A stretch of DNA of 64,000 nucleotides from Gelatiniphilus marinus (GCF_042678305.1 NZ_JBHUDT010000001.1), one strand, 5' to 3'. Counted from the first letter of the stretch, positions 17,236 through 26,034 are shown. Program-made: numbers and translations. Notes: generated from the sequence alone by a model not told the origin.

Positions 17236-18690
17236 TTAGAATTGAAAATAAATGAACGACCTATCGATAGTATCATCGTAAAAGAGCAGCATCAGCAATA
17301 TTGCTAAGGTATATATTATAAATCTAACAATTTTCGATTTGAATTTAAATGGAGATCGTTCGTCTTTTCTTATGCTATATTCATATAAAACAAACAGTGC
17401 CAAAAGTATATAGTAATCAATCATTCTATAGCCCATAGGATGGTGGTACACCTCGTAGGTAAAGTTAGAGAGTATCCTTTTTATAAAACCAAAGGCATCG
17501 GTAATGGATTCCGATCTAAAGAAAATCCTGGAAAAGGTTACTATGCCAAAGGTTAAAATAACCTGCCCTATTTCTTTTAACGATGGGAAAAATGTATGCT
17601 GGCCCACTACACTGTTTTTATAAATGGTATTTCTGCCCAACAAAAACACAGGTATAAATGCCAAGGCATGAAAAGCGCCCCAAAATATAAAGGTCCAGTT
17701 GGCACCGTGCCAAAAGCCGCTAACCAGGAAAATGATAATGATGTTTCTAACCGATTTTAGCTTGCTCACACGGGAGCCGCCCAAGGGTATGTAAACATAA
17801 TGCCTAAACCATGTAGAGAGCGATACGTGCCACCGCTGCCAGTATTCGGCAACATTTCTGGAAAAATTAGGGAATTTAAAGTTAGACATAAGCTCTATAC
17901 CAAACAATTTGGCTGTACCTATGGCAATATCAGAATATCCGCTAAAATCTCCATAAACCTGAAAACTAAATAATGTAACCCCTAAAACAAGTGTTGAAGC
18001 TGGATATGTTGAGTAGTTTGCAAAAATATCATCTACAATTGGCCCCAGCGAATCTGCAATAACTATCTTTTTAAAAAGTCCCCACAGTATTAACTTTATA
18101 CCACCAACAGATTGATTGTAATTAAACGCTCTTTTGGTGGTTATTTGAGATAATAAATTTGAAGCACGTTCAATAGGGCCTGCCACCAATTGCGGAAAAA
18201 AGCTAACAAAAGTGGCAAACGATAAAAAATCTTTTGTGGGTCGCTGTAGTTTTCCATAATACAAATCAAAAGAATACGACATGGTTTGAAACGTATAAAA
18301 CGATATGCCAACTGGTAAAATAACCTGTAAGGTCCATGTGCTTTTCATGTGGTAACCAAGCATTGCGAACATATCTACCCAAGATTCAACAAAAAAATTG
18401 AAGTACTTAAAAAAACCCAATAGCCCAACATTAAAAAGCACGCTTACCCAAAGCCACGATTTTCGAATCGCTTTTTTTTCACTGGTATTTATTTTCAATC
18501 CAACAAAATAATCTACTGTGGTGCTAAGCAATATCAACGATAAAAACCTCCAATCCCACCAGCCATAAAACAGGTAACTTGCAAAAAGAAGCAGTAAGTT
18601 TTGGGCTTTAAGGCTTTTTTTAAAAACCAGCCAATATAGTAAGAAAACTATCAGTAAAAATATAAAAAACTCTATGGAATTAAATACCAT
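17236..18690 (-). CDS. MBOAT-family membrane O-acyltransferase (AlgI/DltB-like)
   Basis: A 484-residue polytopic membrane protein. The conserved MBOAT boxes are all visible: YTFQTMSYSFDLYYGK (133-147), FFPQLVAGPIERA (164-176), YGDFSGYSDIAIG (246-258), RWHVSLSTWFRHYVYIPLGG (286-305) and the active-site His328 in SGFWHGANW. The WFRHYVYIPLGG text and the length are closer to AlgI-type polysaccharide O-acetyltransferases than to the shorter DltB. Since an adenylation/carrier pair sits in the same locus, a carrier-bound aminoacyl donor is also possible. First gene of the minus-strand unit with the SGNH partner. Confidence 0.93.
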   Translation of the reverse strand: MVFNSIEFFIFLLIVFLLYWLVFKKSLKAQNLLLLFASYLFYGWWDWRFLSLILLSTTVDYFVGLKINTSEKKAIRKSWLWVSVLFNVGLLGFFKYFNFFVESWVDMFAMLGYHMKSTWTLQVILPVGISFYTFQTMSYSFDLYYGKLQRPTKDFLSFATFVSFFPQLVAGPIERASNLLSQITTKRAFNYNQSVGGIKLILWGLFKKIVIADSLGPIVDDIFANYSTYPASTLVLGVTLFSFQVYGDFSGYSDIAIGTAKLFGIELMSNFKFPNFSRNVAEYWQRWHVSLSTWFRHYVYIPLGGSRVSKLKSVRNIIIIFLVSGFWHGANWTFIFWGAFHALAFIPVFLLGRNTIYKNSVVGQHTFFPSLKEIGQVILTFGIVTFSRIFFRSESITDAFGFIKRILSNFTYEVYHHPMGYRMIDYYILLALFVLYEYSIRKDERSPFKFKSKIVRFIIYTLAILLMLLFYDDTIDRSFIYFQF

Positions 18691-18754
18691 GTTTTACAAA
18701 TTAATTACCCTAAATTAAAATTTTAATAAATGTCTCTTAAACGTTCAATACTAT

Positions 18755-18782
18755 CAAAATTATTCTTTGAATTGCAAAATTA
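18755..18782 (-). promoter_or_regulatory. Two candidate -7 boxes for the MBOAT unit
   Basis: Read on the minus strand, TAATTTTG occurs twice (18782-18775 and 18762-18755), each fitting TAnnTTTG, 65-92 bases before the MBOAT start. A TTTG lies at 18800-18797, 14 bases from the first box, which is shorter than usual. In such AT-rich sequence chance matches are possible. Confidence 0.3.
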
Positions 18783-18968
18783 TCACTCAACTAGCACAAA
18801 ATACCTATTAATAGCTATTCACAAATAGGAGCTTTATGCGTCTATGACGAAATTATTGGTAATTAATCTATTTTTAATTTATTAGGTGCTTAAAAATAAT
18901 ATTTTGGAACAATAATAGGTTAAGGTATTGATTATTAACCCTCCGAATCTTTTTAAAATTTATATAAA

Positions 18969-19811
18969 ATGAATATTGTCTCAGAAATCGTAAAGCAAAG
19001 TTACCCTATTGATGAAATATCGTCTGTAAATGCTGCCACATTTAAAAAAAATTATCTAAGCAAAAAGAAACCTGTGCTAATAAAGGGTATGGCAAACCAA
19101 TGGGGGGCTACAAAAAAATGGGATTTTGATTTTTTATCGAACCTTAACGATGTCAAAGATGTTTATTTACTCTCGGATAATTTTATACAAGACGATAATA
19201 GATATAAAAGTGCATCATTTAAAGAGTATATTTTACAGTTAAAAAATGCCGAAAAAAACAATACTACAGTAAAAGACTACCTAACTACTTTAGATATTTT
19301 TAAATTTTATCCGCATTTAAAAGAAGATATAGATTTTTCTTTATTTGAAAAGCACACCAAAGAAAATGTTGTAAATGCTTGGATTGGCCCACCTAACACA
19401 ATTTCTGGTTTTCATGCCGATACCGCCAACAATGTGTATGCGCAAATAAAAGGCAGAAAAATGTTCATTATCTGCTCAACGGCGTTTAACAAAACCATGT
19501 ACCCCAGTAAAAAGCACATTTACGGCGCTGTTGCAAGTAATGTAGATATAAATAATTTTGATGCTTCAAAATATCCTGAATTTAAAAACAATAAATTTAT
19601 AAGCGTTGTTTTAGAGCCGGGCGATGTGCTATATGTGCCCCAAAACTGGTGGCACTACGTTCAAGCTTTAGATTATTCTATTAGCATTAGCAATTTTGGC
19701 TATACCAAAAAAGAACTTTACACTTTAATTCTTAAAGAAAGAATAATGCAATCGTTACATAAAAGAGGCTATTATAAGCCCAATAATTGCTTCTGCTGCG
19801 AAAAGCAATAA
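18969..19811 (+). CDS. JmjC/cupin-8-like Fe(II)/2-oxoglutarate oxygenase-type protein
   Basis: A 280-residue cytoplasmic protein. The N-terminal half has KPVLIKGMANQWGATKKWDF, typical of cupin-like JmjC proteins. The metal box H.D is seen in ISGFHADTANNVYAQI and the distal His in YVPQNWWHYVQAL, so the facial triad is intact. Family members hydroxylate protein or small-molecule substrates. The C-terminal CFCCEKQ is Cys-rich. It is a single gene, divergent from the MBOAT unit by 278 bases; no partner is obvious. Confidence 0.82.
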   Translation: MNIVSEIVKQSYPIDEISSVNAATFKKNYLSKKKPVLIKGMANQWGATKKWDFDFLSNLNDVKDVYLLSDNFIQDDNRYKSASFKEYILQLKNAEKNNTTVKDYLTTLDIFKFYPHLKEDIDFSLFEKHTKENVVNAWIGPPNTISGFHADTANNVYAQIKGRKMFIICSTAFNKTMYPSKKHIYGAVASNVDINNFDASKYPEFKNNKFISVVLEPGDVLYVPQNWWHYVQALDYSISISNFGYTKKELYTLILKERIMQSLHKRGYYKPNNCFCCEKQ

Positions 19812-19814
19812 AAA

Positions 19815-19838
19815 AAAGCCCTTTTTTACGAGGGCTTT
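19815..19838 (-). terminator. Rho-independent terminator between convergent genes
   Basis: An 8-bp stem AAAGCCCT/AGGGCTTT with an 8-base loop lies between the stops at 19811 and 19869. The T-run follows the stem when read on the minus strand, so it best serves the Lrp-type gene; it may also work for the JmjC gene. Confidence 0.75.
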
Positions 19839-19868
19839 GATAAATTGGCAATTTTAATTTAATGTAAC

Positions 19869-20348
19869 TTATAAATCATTAAAAATAGAATGCATTAAGC
19901 GTTTCTTGTCGTTTAAACTTTCCTCTAGCGATATCATGGTCTCTGTTCTGTAAACACCTTCAATATCATCGAGCATAAAAATAATTTCCTTGGCGTGCTC
20001 TGTACTTTTGGCTCTTATTTTGCAAAAAATATTGAATTTCCCAGTGGTTATGTGGGCTACGGTTACAAACGGAATATCGTTTATACGCTCCAGAACAAAT
20101 TTAGTTTGAGAAGTGTTGTTAATAAAAAGGCCAACGTAAGCAATAAACGAATAGCCTAGTTTTTTATAATCTAAAGTTAAAGACGAACCTCTTATAATAC
20201 CAGATTCTTCCATTTTTTTTACACGTACATGAACTGTCCCTGCAGAAATCAGTAATTTTTTAGCTATGTCTGTAAACGGTATTCTTGTGTTGTCAATTAA
20301 CATATCAAGAATTTGATGATCGATTTCGTCTAATTTAATTTTCCCCAT
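19869..20348 (-). CDS. Lrp/AsnC-family transcriptional regulator
   Basis: A 159-residue regulator. The N-terminal winged helix-turn-helix is ILDMLIDNTRIPFTDIAKKL followed by ISAGTVHVRVKKMEESGII (residues 12-50), and the C-terminal half is a RAM/AsnC ligand-binding domain (YVGLFINNTSQ, VTTG-like AHITTGKFNIFCKIRAKS). It would bind an amino acid and control nitrogen or amino-acid genes. It follows the M14 carboxypeptidase gene by 76 bases on the same strand, so peptide breakdown and amino-acid sensing may be linked. Confidence 0.92.
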   Translation of the reverse strand: MGKIKLDEIDHQILDMLIDNTRIPFTDIAKKLLISAGTVHVRVKKMEESGIIRGSSLTLDYKKLGYSFIAYVGLFINNTSQTKFVLERINDIPFVTVAHITTGKFNIFCKIRAKSTEHAKEIIFMLDDIEGVYRTETMISLEESLNDKKRLMHSIFNDL

Positions 20349-20424
20349 AATTAATTATTCTTAAATAATAAGCAAAATTAATACATTTTTAATAATAAAG
20401 AGATACTATTTCTACTTTTTGTTA

Positions 20425-21573
20425 TTAAATTAAGACAATTTTACTATTATTTACTATTACGAAATCGTTTTCGTTATTAACTTTTACCGGATTGCCAAAT
20501 TCATCCAATACTCTATGGTTATTGGCATCAATCTCTTTATGGCCATAAAATTGAGTTAGTTTTTTTATTTTTTCTATTTTGGGCACAAACTCAATTTTAC
20601 CGTTTATTAGTTTTTCTTGGTACATTATGGCAATGTCTTCAACTTTAAGCTTGTTGCCCTTCACTACTTTAGCATTTCTTATAATGACATCAAAAAAACA
20701 TTTTTCGTTTTCAGGAATATCAAAATAGGCTTCATATAAATTCCCATTAACAGTAGTATTAGCTATGTAATTTAAAGATTCGAGCATAGCTGTGTAAATA
20801 TATTCACGTGTTTTTTCGCGGGCATAATCCTCATGAAAATGACCAGCTTCAAACAAAATAGTGGGCACATTTTGGCTCTGAAAGGTGTCGCCCACACAAT
20901 TTAAATTAAAAGCATCATCGTAAACACCAACCTGATCCGGAATTTCTTTTTGTAGTGCCCTATTCATAACAGCAATAATTTCCATAGCTATTTTTCGTGT
21001 AGATGTAATTGAACATGCTTGGTCTTGGGCTGGTGCTAAAAATGATACTGTTGCAGATTTATTTGCTTTTCCAGCACCAAAAATGGTTCGCTGCCCATGA
21101 AGGTTATAACAAAAGTGCGGCTTAAAACTATTAAAAACAGCTCTTAAAACCTTGCTTTCAGGTTGGGTTAAAGCTTGTGCATCCCTATTAAGATCTTCCC
21201 CATTGGCATTAACCCTGGTGTAAGACTCTGCGCCATCTGGGTTTAATATGGGAATAATGTGCAAAGTACAAACCTCTAAAATATAATTAAGATTATTAGC
21301 ATCAATTAAAGTGTTTAGTAGGTCGAACAGGGCTTTTGTTGTGGTCGATTCGTTACCGTGCATTTGCGACCACATTAATATTTTTTTAGGGCCTTTGCCC
21401 AATTTTACGGCGTAAATAGGTTTGCCCAATACAGACTTACCAATGGTTTTAATACCCAGCTTATCTTTAAGCTTATCCAATAACGGTTTAATATCTCGAT
21501 TGGTTATATAACGGTGTGTCAAACTGTTTTCTTTGTGTTTTATAAACAGTAATTTAATATACTCTGTATCCAT
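20425..21573 (-). CDS. M14-family zinc carboxypeptidase
   Basis: A 382-residue peptidase from the preferred start. Zinc ligands are His72 and Glu75 in MHGNES and His159 in NLHGQ; NPDGAESYTRVNANGEDLNR is the substrate-binding Arg region and FEAGHF contains the catalytic Glu242. There is no signal peptide, so it is probably cytoplasmic, unlike secreted M14 enzymes. I prefer the ATG at 21573 over the one at 21603: the longer version would begin before or within a TACATTTG box that may be its own promoter. Upstream lies an inverted repeat also found before the divergent XRE gene. Confidence 0.88.
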   Translation of the reverse strand: MDTEYIKLLFIKHKENSLTHRYITNRDIKPLLDKLKDKLGIKTIGKSVLGKPIYAVKLGKGPKKILMWSQMHGNESTTTKALFDLLNTLIDANNLNYILEVCTLHIIPILNPDGAESYTRVNANGEDLNRDAQALTQPESKVLRAVFNSFKPHFCYNLHGQRTIFGAGKANKSATVSFLAPAQDQACSITSTRKIAMEIIAVMNRALQKEIPDQVGVYDDAFNLNCVGDTFQSQNVPTILFEAGHFHEDYAREKTREYIYTAMLESLNYIANTTVNGNLYEAYFDIPENEKCFFDVIIRNAKVVKGNKLKVEDIAIMYQEKLINGKIEFVPKIEKIKKLTQFYGHKEIDANNHRVLDEFGNPVKVNNENDFVIVNNSKIVLI

Positions 21574-21610
21574 TGATTTTTTTTGTGATACAAATGTAAA
21601 CATTTAGTAA

Positions 21611-21624
21611 TTTACATTTGTAAA
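21611..21624. promoter_or_regulatory. Inverted repeat TTTAC-ATTT-GTAAA
   Basis: Five-base arms around ATTT, located 38 bases upstream of the preferred carboxypeptidase start. The core TTAC-ATTT-GTAA recurs at 21823-21838 before the XRE gene. Probable operator; see findings. Confidence 0.45.
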
Positions 21625-21822
21625 CAAAGGATTCAAAGCATTTTGTTTACATCTATAACCATATTATAAATTTATGGGGTGTTAAAAACCGTGTTAAATC
21701 TTAAAAATATTATTTCACTAATAAGAGTATCATTATCAGTACTTTATGCTATTTAATATAAATAAATAGTTTATATTAAATAAGTTTATTTATTATCGTT
21801 AATACTATAATTTATATTAAAT

Positions 21823-21838
21823 CGTTACATTTGTAACG
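21823..21838. promoter_or_regulatory. Inverted repeat CGTTAC-ATTT-GTAACG with embedded -7 box
   Basis: A perfect 6-bp inverted repeat around ATTT, 26 bases upstream of the XRE gene start. It contains TACATTTG (21826-21833), a TAnnTTTG -7 box, so a bound protein would block the promoter. The same core is present at 21611-21624. Confidence 0.5.
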
Positions 21839-21864
21839 TATTAAATCGCAATCACGAATTTACA

Positions 21865-22236
21865 ATGATAAACAACGAGGCTTTCGTAAAAAGACTAAAA
21901 AAAGTTATGGATTATTATGGGGAATCGGCTTCTTCTTTCGCCGAAAAGATCAACGTACAACGGTCCAGTATTTCACATATTTTATCAGGTAGAAACAAAC
22001 CTAGTTTAGACTTTGTTTTAAAAGTGCTTTATGCCTATCCGGAGGTTGAACTCTATTGGCTTTTAAATGGCAAAGGAGAATTTCCAGCAAATCGTGTTTT
22101 GGAAAACGTTAGGGCCAATACTAAAGATTTGAAAATCGAGGAAACCCCATTTGCTGTACCAAAAAATAAAGAAAAGGAAATTGAGCGCATTATCATATTG
22201 TATTCTGATGGGAGTTTTGATAATTTCAAGAACTAA
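21865..22236 (+). CDS. XRE-family helix-turn-helix regulator
   Basis: A 123-residue protein. Residues 7-62 form a Cro/CI-type DNA-binding domain with SASSFAEKINVQRSSISHIL and GRNKPSLDFVLKVL, followed by YPEVELYWLLNGKGEFPA, a text common in flavobacterial single-domain XRE proteins. The C-terminal 50 residues are charged, with no recognised ligand domain. It lies divergent from the M14 peptidase and has a palindromic repeat over its own -7 box, which suggests autoregulation. Confidence 0.9.
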   Translation: MINNEAFVKRLKKVMDYYGESASSFAEKINVQRSSISHILSGRNKPSLDFVLKVLYAYPEVELYWLLNGKGEFPANRVLENVRANTKDLKIEETPFAVPKNKEKEIERIIILYSDGSFDNFKN

Positions 22237-22300
22237 TATCTTTTTAATTTAAACATGGCCACAATTGCTTTCTTTAGTAATTTTGTGCAAAAATAATGTT

Positions 22301-22672
22301 ATGCGTGTATTTAGTTTATTGTTATTGCTTAGTGTTTTTGGCTGTTATGAAACTTCTAGAAATTGTAAGAACTATAAAACAGGTAAGTTTTACAGCGAAG
22401 TTACTTTAAACGGCGTATTGTACAAATCTTCTTTTACTAGAAACGAAGATTTGCAAATTGAAACCTACAACAAAAAAACAGACTCTTCTAAATTGCGTTG
22501 GATAAACGATTGCGAGGTTATTTTTAAAACCATTAATCCAAAAAACATGGCCGAAAGAAAAGATATTCACTTAAAAATATTAACTACCACCGATTCGTCT
22601 TACACTTTTGAATACTCGTATGTAGGGGAAACAAAAAAGCAAAAAGGGGTAGCTTATAAAGTTTTAAAGTAG
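22301..22672 (+). CDS. Small hypothetical lipoprotein
   Basis: A 123-residue protein from the ATG at 22301. The signal is RVFSLLLLLSVFGC, where the Cys fits a lipobox, so it is likely a membrane lipoprotein. The mature part (KNYKTGKFYSEVTLNGV, KLRWINDCEVIF, DSSYTFEYSYVG) looks beta-rich. An in-frame start 12 codons earlier would put a charged tail before the signal and falls before a TAATTTTG box at 22278-22285. No function can be assigned. Its stop abuts the stop of the convergent gene without a gap. Confidence 0.75.
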   Translation: MRVFSLLLLLSVFGCYETSRNCKNYKTGKFYSEVTLNGVLYKSSFTRNEDLQIETYNKKTDSSKLRWINDCEVIFKTINPKNMAERKDIHLKILTTTDSSYTFEYSYVGETKKQKGVAYKVLK

Positions 22673-23173
22673 TTAATCGAGAGGGTATAGAAACGACTCT
22701 ATTAAATTAAATTTTAGCTGTTTATCTTCAGTTATTTCGTAGGTTAAAAATATCTCGCCCCAATAATCGCCATCAGAGAAATCGGCAATTATCCATTTAT
22801 GATTTAATAATTTAACAGTGTTAATTAACATTTTCCGGCCTTCGCTAGCCGCATAGGGCACAATGGGGTGTTGCCCTTTAATTTCGTTTAACTTATAAAG
22901 TTCGTCTTTTATAAAAGGGATCAGCTCTTCGGTATTGTAGCCGTCTTTTTCAAAATAACTAATCGCATCTTCATTGTTGTGCAAATTAAAATGCGATAGC
23001 GTTAAAATATCGTGTTGCAAAACCGCTATTGAATCTTTGTAGGTTTTGGATTTTTCTTTATAATTTTCCAATTTATTATTCAAATCTTCAAAAATACGTT
23101 TAGAATTAACATACTGAAACAGCACTAGCAATGCCGAAAACACAAAAAGGTATATAAAAATTTTTTGTTTCAT
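22673..23173 (-). CDS. Membrane-anchored hypothetical protein
   Basis: A 166-residue protein with one N-terminal hydrophobic helix (IFIYLFVFSALLVLFQYV), a coiled-coil stretch (FEDLNNKLENYKEKSKTYKD, residues 28-47) and a compact C-terminal domain with WIIADFSDGDYWGEIFLTYE. It starts 11 bases after the metallo-hydrolase stop and is probably co-transcribed. I do not recognise a catalytic motif. Confidence 0.75.
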   Translation of the reverse strand: MKQKIFIYLFVFSALLVLFQYVNSKRIFEDLNNKLENYKEKSKTYKDSIAVLQHDILTLSHFNLHNNEDAISYFEKDGYNTEELIPFIKDELYKLNEIKGQHPIVPYAASEGRKMLINTVKLLNHKWIIADFSDGDYWGEIFLTYEITEDKQLKFNLIESFLYPLD

Positions 23174-23184
23174 TGTTTACTTTT

Positions 23185-23946
23185 TTAAATGGTTATCTGT
23201 AAGCCATCGTATGCGAGAAAAACATTTTTTGGCAGCTTTTGCTGTACCTCGTCGTGAAAACCCAACAAGTGGCTTATATGTGTAAAATAGGCTTTTTCGG
23301 GTTTTACTTTTTCAACAAATCGCAGTGCTTCGTCTAGATTGAAATGAGAAATATGTGGCTCAATACGCAAAGCATCAACCACCAAAACCTTGAGTTTTTT
23401 AAGTTTTTCAACCTCAGTATCTTCAACGGTTTTCACATCGGTTAAATAGGCAAAATCATTCATTCTAAAACCAAAAACCTGTACAAAATGGTGGTCTGCA
23501 TTAATGGGCACAACATTTATTCCAGATAAATCAAACGGCTTGTTTTCAATGTTGTTTGTAATTATTGTTGGTGCTCCTGGGTATTTGTTTTTGGTTTCAA
23601 AAATATATTCGAACCGCTTTTTAATAGATTCAATTACACGTTGGTGCGCATAAATATTCATGTCGCCATTTAAATAGCATAGCGGCCTAATATCATCTAA
23701 ACCAGCAACATGGTCAGAATGTTCGTGCGTAAACAAAATCCCATTAATTTTATGGCATTTGCTTTGCAGCATTTGCTGTCTAAAATCGGGGCCACAATCT
23801 ATTACATACGCATACTCGTCCCACTCGATTAAAACAGAGACCCGTAACCGCTTATCTTTAGGGTTTTTGCTAAGGCAAACCGGATGCGTACTCCCTATTA
23901 CCGGAATGCCCTGAGATGTGCCCGTACCAAGAAATGTGATTTTCAA
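23185..23946 (-). CDS. Metallo-beta-lactamase-fold hydrolase (PhnP-like)
   Basis: A 253-residue enzyme. MKITFLGTGTSQGIPVIGS opens the fold, FTHEHSDHVAGLDD (His74, His76, Asp78, His79) is the dinuclear metal site and NADHHFVQVFGFRM carries a further His. The N-terminal GTGTSQG and CGPDFRQQML match the PhnP type of cyclic phosphodiesterase, which opens phosphoribosyl cyclic phosphate. No phn operon is nearby, so substrate is uncertain. Cytoplasmic. Confidence 0.87.
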   Translation of the reverse strand: MKITFLGTGTSQGIPVIGSTHPVCLSKNPKDKRLRVSVLIEWDEYAYVIDCGPDFRQQMLQSKCHKINGILFTHEHSDHVAGLDDIRPLCYLNGDMNIYAHQRVIESIKKRFEYIFETKNKYPGAPTIITNNIENKPFDLSGINVVPINADHHFVQVFGFRMNDFAYLTDVKTVEDTEVEKLKKLKVLVVDALRIEPHISHFNLDEALRFVEKVKPEKAYFTHISHLLGFHDEVQQKLPKNVFLAYDGLQITI

Positions 23947-23983
23947 AAGTCTTAATATTGAAGCACAAAAATAAGCTTATTTT

Positions 23984-24013
23984 TTTGTTTGCTACAGTTA
24001 TTTAATACCTTTG
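23984..24013 (+). promoter_or_regulatory. Flavobacterial promoter (TTTG, 18 bases, TACCTTTG)
   Basis: A -33 TTTG (23984-23987) and a -7 TACCTTTG (24006-24013) are separated by 18 bases and lie 27 bases before the ATG at 24041. This is the best match to the Bacteroidota promoter consensus that I found in the window. Confidence 0.6.
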
Positions 24014-24040
24014 TAGAGATTACTTCTAACTCTAAGAAAT

Positions 24041-25519
24041 ATGGAAATTACCATAAAAGGCGATAAGGAATTTGACGATGTACCATCGTTAAAATCTAAA
24101 GCATTGCGTATAAATTTAAACGAAAATATTTATGGTTCTTTTGCAGAAATTGGAGCAGGCCAAGAAACTTGCCGCCATTTTTTTAGAGCAGGTGGTGCTT
24201 CTGGCACAATAGCAAAAGCCATGTCTGCATACGACAAGGATTTTAGTGATGCTATTTACGGAATTGAAGACGATAGGCGCTACGTAACCGAAGCGCGTTT
24301 GCGCAAGATGCTTTCGCACGAAATGGATCTAATGGTAAAACGTATAACACGAGATAAACACCCAAACAAAATATTTTTTGCCTATGCCAATACGGTTGCA
24401 ACTATAGATTTTGCTAAAAAATTTAAAGGCCATGGTTGGGTGGGTATTAAATACCAAGTTGAATCTGGAGCAGATTACAACGAAATTATACTGCACGTGC
24501 GCTTTAAAGAAACCGATGCCCGTTTGCAACAAGAAACCTTGGGCGTTTTAGGCACAAACTTAATATATGGTGCGTTTTACAAGTACAACGAACCCAAAAA
24601 GCTGCTTCGTTATTTGTACGACCACTTAGATAAAGACCAATTAGAAATTGACACCATAAATTTTTCCGGCCCTGTCTTTAAAAATGTCGACAACAGGCTT
24701 ATGAGCTTGCAGTTGGTTAAAAACGGCATGACAGACGCCGTAATGTTTAGTCCAGAAGGAAACAATGTGCTACCAGCAAAAGTACTTTATAAAAAAAATA
24801 TTTTAGCGCTCCGCGGAAGTTTTAGGCCCGTAACCAAAGTAAATATGGCAATGTATGAAAAATCATACGAAATGTTTATTAAAGAAAATAAGGTAAATGT
24901 AGATAAAACCGAAGTGGTTTTTGAAATAACCCTATCCAACCTAAGGGCAGAGGGCGAAATAGACGAGCAAGATTTTATGGATAGAGCAGATTTGCTGTGC
25001 TCGCTCGGGCAATCTGTAATGATCTCAAATTTCCAAGAATATTATAAAGTAGTAGAATATTTCTCAACTTATACCAAAGCGAGAATGGGGCTAGCCATGG
25101 GCGTTAATAATTTAATTGAAATTTTTGACGAGAAATACTACCGCCACTTAAGCGGCGGTATTCTTGAAGCTTTTGGCAAATTGTTTTTTAAGGATTTAAA
25201 AGTGTACCTATACCCCATGCAAGACCCTAAAACCGGCGAACTAATAAGCAGTAAAAACCTAAAGGTATATCCTAGAATGAAAGAACTTTACAAATTCTTT
25301 AAATACAACGGAAAAGTAATTGACATAGAAGATTACGATACTAGCATTATGGGCATTTTCTCTAGGGAAATCCTTAACAAAATAGAAAACGGAGAGCGCG
25401 GTTGGGAAAACATGGTGCCAGAGGGCATTGCCGATTTAATAAAAGATTACAGACTGTTTGGCTACACCCGTAAGCCTTTAAAACCAATGAGCATTAAAAA
25501 AAGAACGGTTAAAAAATAA
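24041..25519 (+). CDS. Conserved 492-residue Bacteroidota protein of unknown function
   Basis: A long cytoplasmic protein with GSFAEIGAGQETCRHFFRAG near the N-terminus, MDLMVKRITRDKHPNKIFFA, HGWVGIKYQ, RLQQETLGVLGTNLIYGAFY and HLSGGILEAFGKLFFKD. Close relatives in databases are, from memory, sometimes labelled nicotinate-nucleotide adenylyltransferase or TonB receptor. I see neither a nucleotidyltransferase HxGH box nor a receptor layout, so I do not adopt those names. It is monocistronic behind a good promoter and converges on bcp. Confidence 0.85.
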   Translation: MEITIKGDKEFDDVPSLKSKALRINLNENIYGSFAEIGAGQETCRHFFRAGGASGTIAKAMSAYDKDFSDAIYGIEDDRRYVTEARLRKMLSHEMDLMVKRITRDKHPNKIFFAYANTVATIDFAKKFKGHGWVGIKYQVESGADYNEIILHVRFKETDARLQQETLGVLGTNLIYGAFYKYNEPKKLLRYLYDHLDKDQLEIDTINFSGPVFKNVDNRLMSLQLVKNGMTDAVMFSPEGNNVLPAKVLYKKNILALRGSFRPVTKVNMAMYEKSYEMFIKENKVNVDKTEVVFEITLSNLRAEGEIDEQDFMDRADLLCSLGQSVMISNFQEYYKVVEYFSTYTKARMGLAMGVNNLIEIFDEKYYRHLSGGILEAFGKLFFKDLKVYLYPMQDPKTGELISSKNLKVYPRMKELYKFFKYNGKVIDIEDYDTSIMGIFSREILNKIENGERGWENMVPEGIADLIKDYRLFGYTRKPLKPMSIKKRTVKK

Positions 25520-25532
25520 TCGTTTTTAAAGC

Positions 25533-25985
25533 CTAGCCCAATATTTGAGCGGCGTGGTCTTTGGTTTTCACCTTATCGATTACACGCTCTACAACACCGT
25601 TTTCATCAACAACAAAGGTTTTTCTGTGAATACCATCAAACTCCCTGCCCATAAACTTTTTTGGCCCCCAAACACCAAAGGCATTAATTACCGTTTTTTC
25701 TTCGTCTGCCAAGAGCGGAAACGGAAAATCGTATTTATTTTTAAAGTTAGACTGCTTTTTTGCAGAATCGGCACTAACACCTAACAACTCAAAACCTTTT
25801 TCTTTTAAAACATCGTAGTTGTCTCTTAAATTACAAGCCTCGGCCGTACAACCCGGTGTATTGGCTTTTGGATAAAAAAACACGATTAGTTTTTTGTTTT
25901 TGTAATCGGTTAAACTAATTATGTTTCCTTGTTCATCTTTAGCTTCAAAATTTGGCACCTTATCGCCTACTTTTAATGTTTTCAT
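25533..25985 (-). CDS. bcp: Thioredoxin-dependent thiol peroxidase (Bcp/PrxQ)
   Basis: A 150-residue peroxiredoxin that reduces hydroperoxides in the cytoplasm. The peroxidatic Cys46 and the resolving Cys51, five residues on, sit in NTPGCTAEACNLRDN, the layout of atypical two-Cys Bcp/PrxQ enzymes; VFFYPKA precedes it as expected and LLADEEKTVINAFGVWG follows. Full length for the family. Divergent from the endonuclease III gene by 74 bases, a DNA-protection pairing by position only. Confidence 0.95.
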   Translation of the reverse strand: MKTLKVGDKVPNFEAKDEQGNIISLTDYKNKKLIVFFYPKANTPGCTAEACNLRDNYDVLKEKGFELLGVSADSAKKQSNFKNKYDFPFPLLADEEKTVINAFGVWGPKKFMGREFDGIHRKTFVVDENGVVERVIDKVKTKDHAAQILG

Positions 25986-26034
25986 CTATTAAAGTTTTAA
26001 TACAATTTTATTAGCAAAATGCCCATTATGGACT

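Noticed and set aside
24041..25519. Nicotinate-nucleotide adenylyltransferase or TonB receptor, labels sometimes given to such proteins
   Set aside because: No HxGH nucleotidyltransferase motif, no signal peptide and no beta-barrel pattern can be seen; left as unknown.
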